Part shown: positions 63,074 through 64,000 of the stretch, one piece after another | Layout: each line of letters opens with the position of its first letter | Position numbering within the stretch: the first letter of the stretch is position 1 | Assembly: GCF_000150275.1 (NCBI RefSeq) | Contig: NW_002060955.1 | Location: forward strand, 1,185,225-1,249,224 | DNA: 64,000 nucleotides | Direction of reading: 5' to 3' | Origin: Trichoplax adhaerens | Lineage: Eukaryota > Placozoa > Uniplacotomia > Trichoplacea > Trichoplacidae | Position numbers and translations under genes: made by a program | Notes under the pieces: generated by a model | Seen by the model: only the letters and a program-made list of their open reading frames with translations | Database searches by the model: none | Told to the model about the DNA's origin: nothing

Positions 63074-64000
63074 GCTTAGTCTAAAGCAAAATTAGAATAA
63101 TGTACATGATTTCAATATATCAACCTTCCAATTTTTTCTTAACCTAGACGTATATAAAATCTCAGCTAGAACGGTGGCTTTCTTTACCATCATATGCTAG
63201 ATTATACATCGGAAGCCTTTCTTGATGCAGTACATTATTACCGCTATTGACTTTTTCAGGATGTCAGTAATACCTAAATTAAATTTCTCTTACGCAAATG
63301 TCTTTTTTTATTATATAATATGGCAACCATGTACAATCTTGGGCCATTAATCTGGTAATATTGATAAATATTGTATCAATTAAATAAAAAATTGGCCTAC
63401 TATAAACTTATCCGACTACCTACCGCCGTTTTAATACGCATAAGAAGGAGTTAAGATACTTTCTGCATAATTTTCTGCCTTTACAATAGTTTTTAACTGG
63501 TCTATATCTACCCGGAATCTTTCACAACTTGTAATTTCATCCTCTAGCTACCTTAATCTAATATCACATTAGCTGAAAGTGCCATAATGATATTGTATCG
63601 CCTTGTATCCACTACTATAAGTGATGCTCAATATTCTTGCAGAAAACATTTACATTAAGTGTTTTGACTGCAGTATTTTATTCTAGATATTCTTCTTTAG
63701 GCCTAATTCCGTATCAACTATCGTATTTTATCCAGTATGAAAAGGCAGCGCACAACGAAAATGCTTTTTCCTTCATATCCTCTATGTCCTGCTCTTTCTC
63801 TAATAATATTCCATTTATTTTCATTTCACAATGGTGATCATAAATGATGTAGAATTGGATAGTATTGATAAACTTTATCATTCAATGAAGTTTAACCAGA
63901 CAACAAAATAACGCCAACTCAGAACGTTTAAAAATCAATCCTGCCTAAATCTCTAAAAAGTAAAAATTTCTCATCAACAAATCTTAAAGTAACCGCTTAG
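63074..64000. other. End of window, no supported gene
   Basis: A minus-strand frame of 55 codons (63714-63881, with MKINGILLEKEQDIEDMKEK and SLCAAFSYWIKYDS) has protein-like composition but no splice context. It could be an exon of a gene lying mostly outside the window. Confidence 0.25.

Noticed and set aside
63637-63837. 66-codon plus-strand ORF as a gene
   Set aside because: Low-complexity, serine/phenylalanine-rich translation. It lies opposite a more protein-like minus-strand frame at 63714-63881, and neither has splice support.
1-64000. tRNA, rRNA, CRISPR, bacterial operon or viral genome features
   Set aside because: None seen. The window is intron-containing animal DNA, and the only virus-like material is solo LTRs without coding regions.

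Overview
This window is nuclear DNA of an intron-rich, very AT-rich animal. The content fits an early-branching invertebrate, and a placozoan (Trichoplax/Hoilungia type) is my best guess. That rests on three grounds: a tandem cluster of GABA-B-type class C GPCRs, short AT-rich introns with GT-AG borders, and no bacterial gene organisation. The species call is inference. The receptor and ribosomal-protein calls come from translated exons.

Layout. Three tandem, same-strand GABA-B-receptor-like genes fill most of the first 49 kb: gene 1 (952-9414), gene 2 (15543-23569) and gene 3 (37423-49030). I rebuilt each as 15 coding exons by aligning the three paralogues. Intron positions and phases agree in all three: phase 0 for the ectodomain exons, phase 1 around exons 8/9/10, phase 2 before TM2, then phase 0. 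Predicted proteins are 782, 773 and 779 residues: signal peptide, Venus-flytrap ligand domain, 7TM domain, short leucine-rich C-terminal coil. Most single exons are too short to stand out as ORFs.

At 51482-53108 lies a complete seven-exon gene for the mitochondrial small-subunit protein MRPS18B (mS40), including a 21-nt microexon. From 55 to 64 kb there are only fragments: three unassigned candidate exon sets, a degenerate ~110-bp tandem array (62225-63012), a microsatellite and a hairpin.

Interspersed among and inside the receptor genes are about ten solo LTRs of retrotransposons in at least five families (A-E). They have TGT...ACA ends, and most families show a TATA box and AATAAA in the same orientation. 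Six insertions carry exact 5-bp target-site duplications (A2, A3, A4, B1, C1, C2), and B2 matches 4 of 5. No gag/pol internal region is visible. Each receptor gene carries its own family-A solo LTR, each in a different intron, so these insertions postdate the gene duplications. B1 starts 35 bp after the gene 2 stop codon and probably supplies its poly(A) signal. B2 sits in sense orientation about 1 kb upstream of gene 3. A3 and B3 sit in the gene 3 intron that separates the ligand-binding ectodomain from the 7TM part. The long intergenic stretches (9.4-15.5, 28.9-35.8 kb) hold nothing else I can support.
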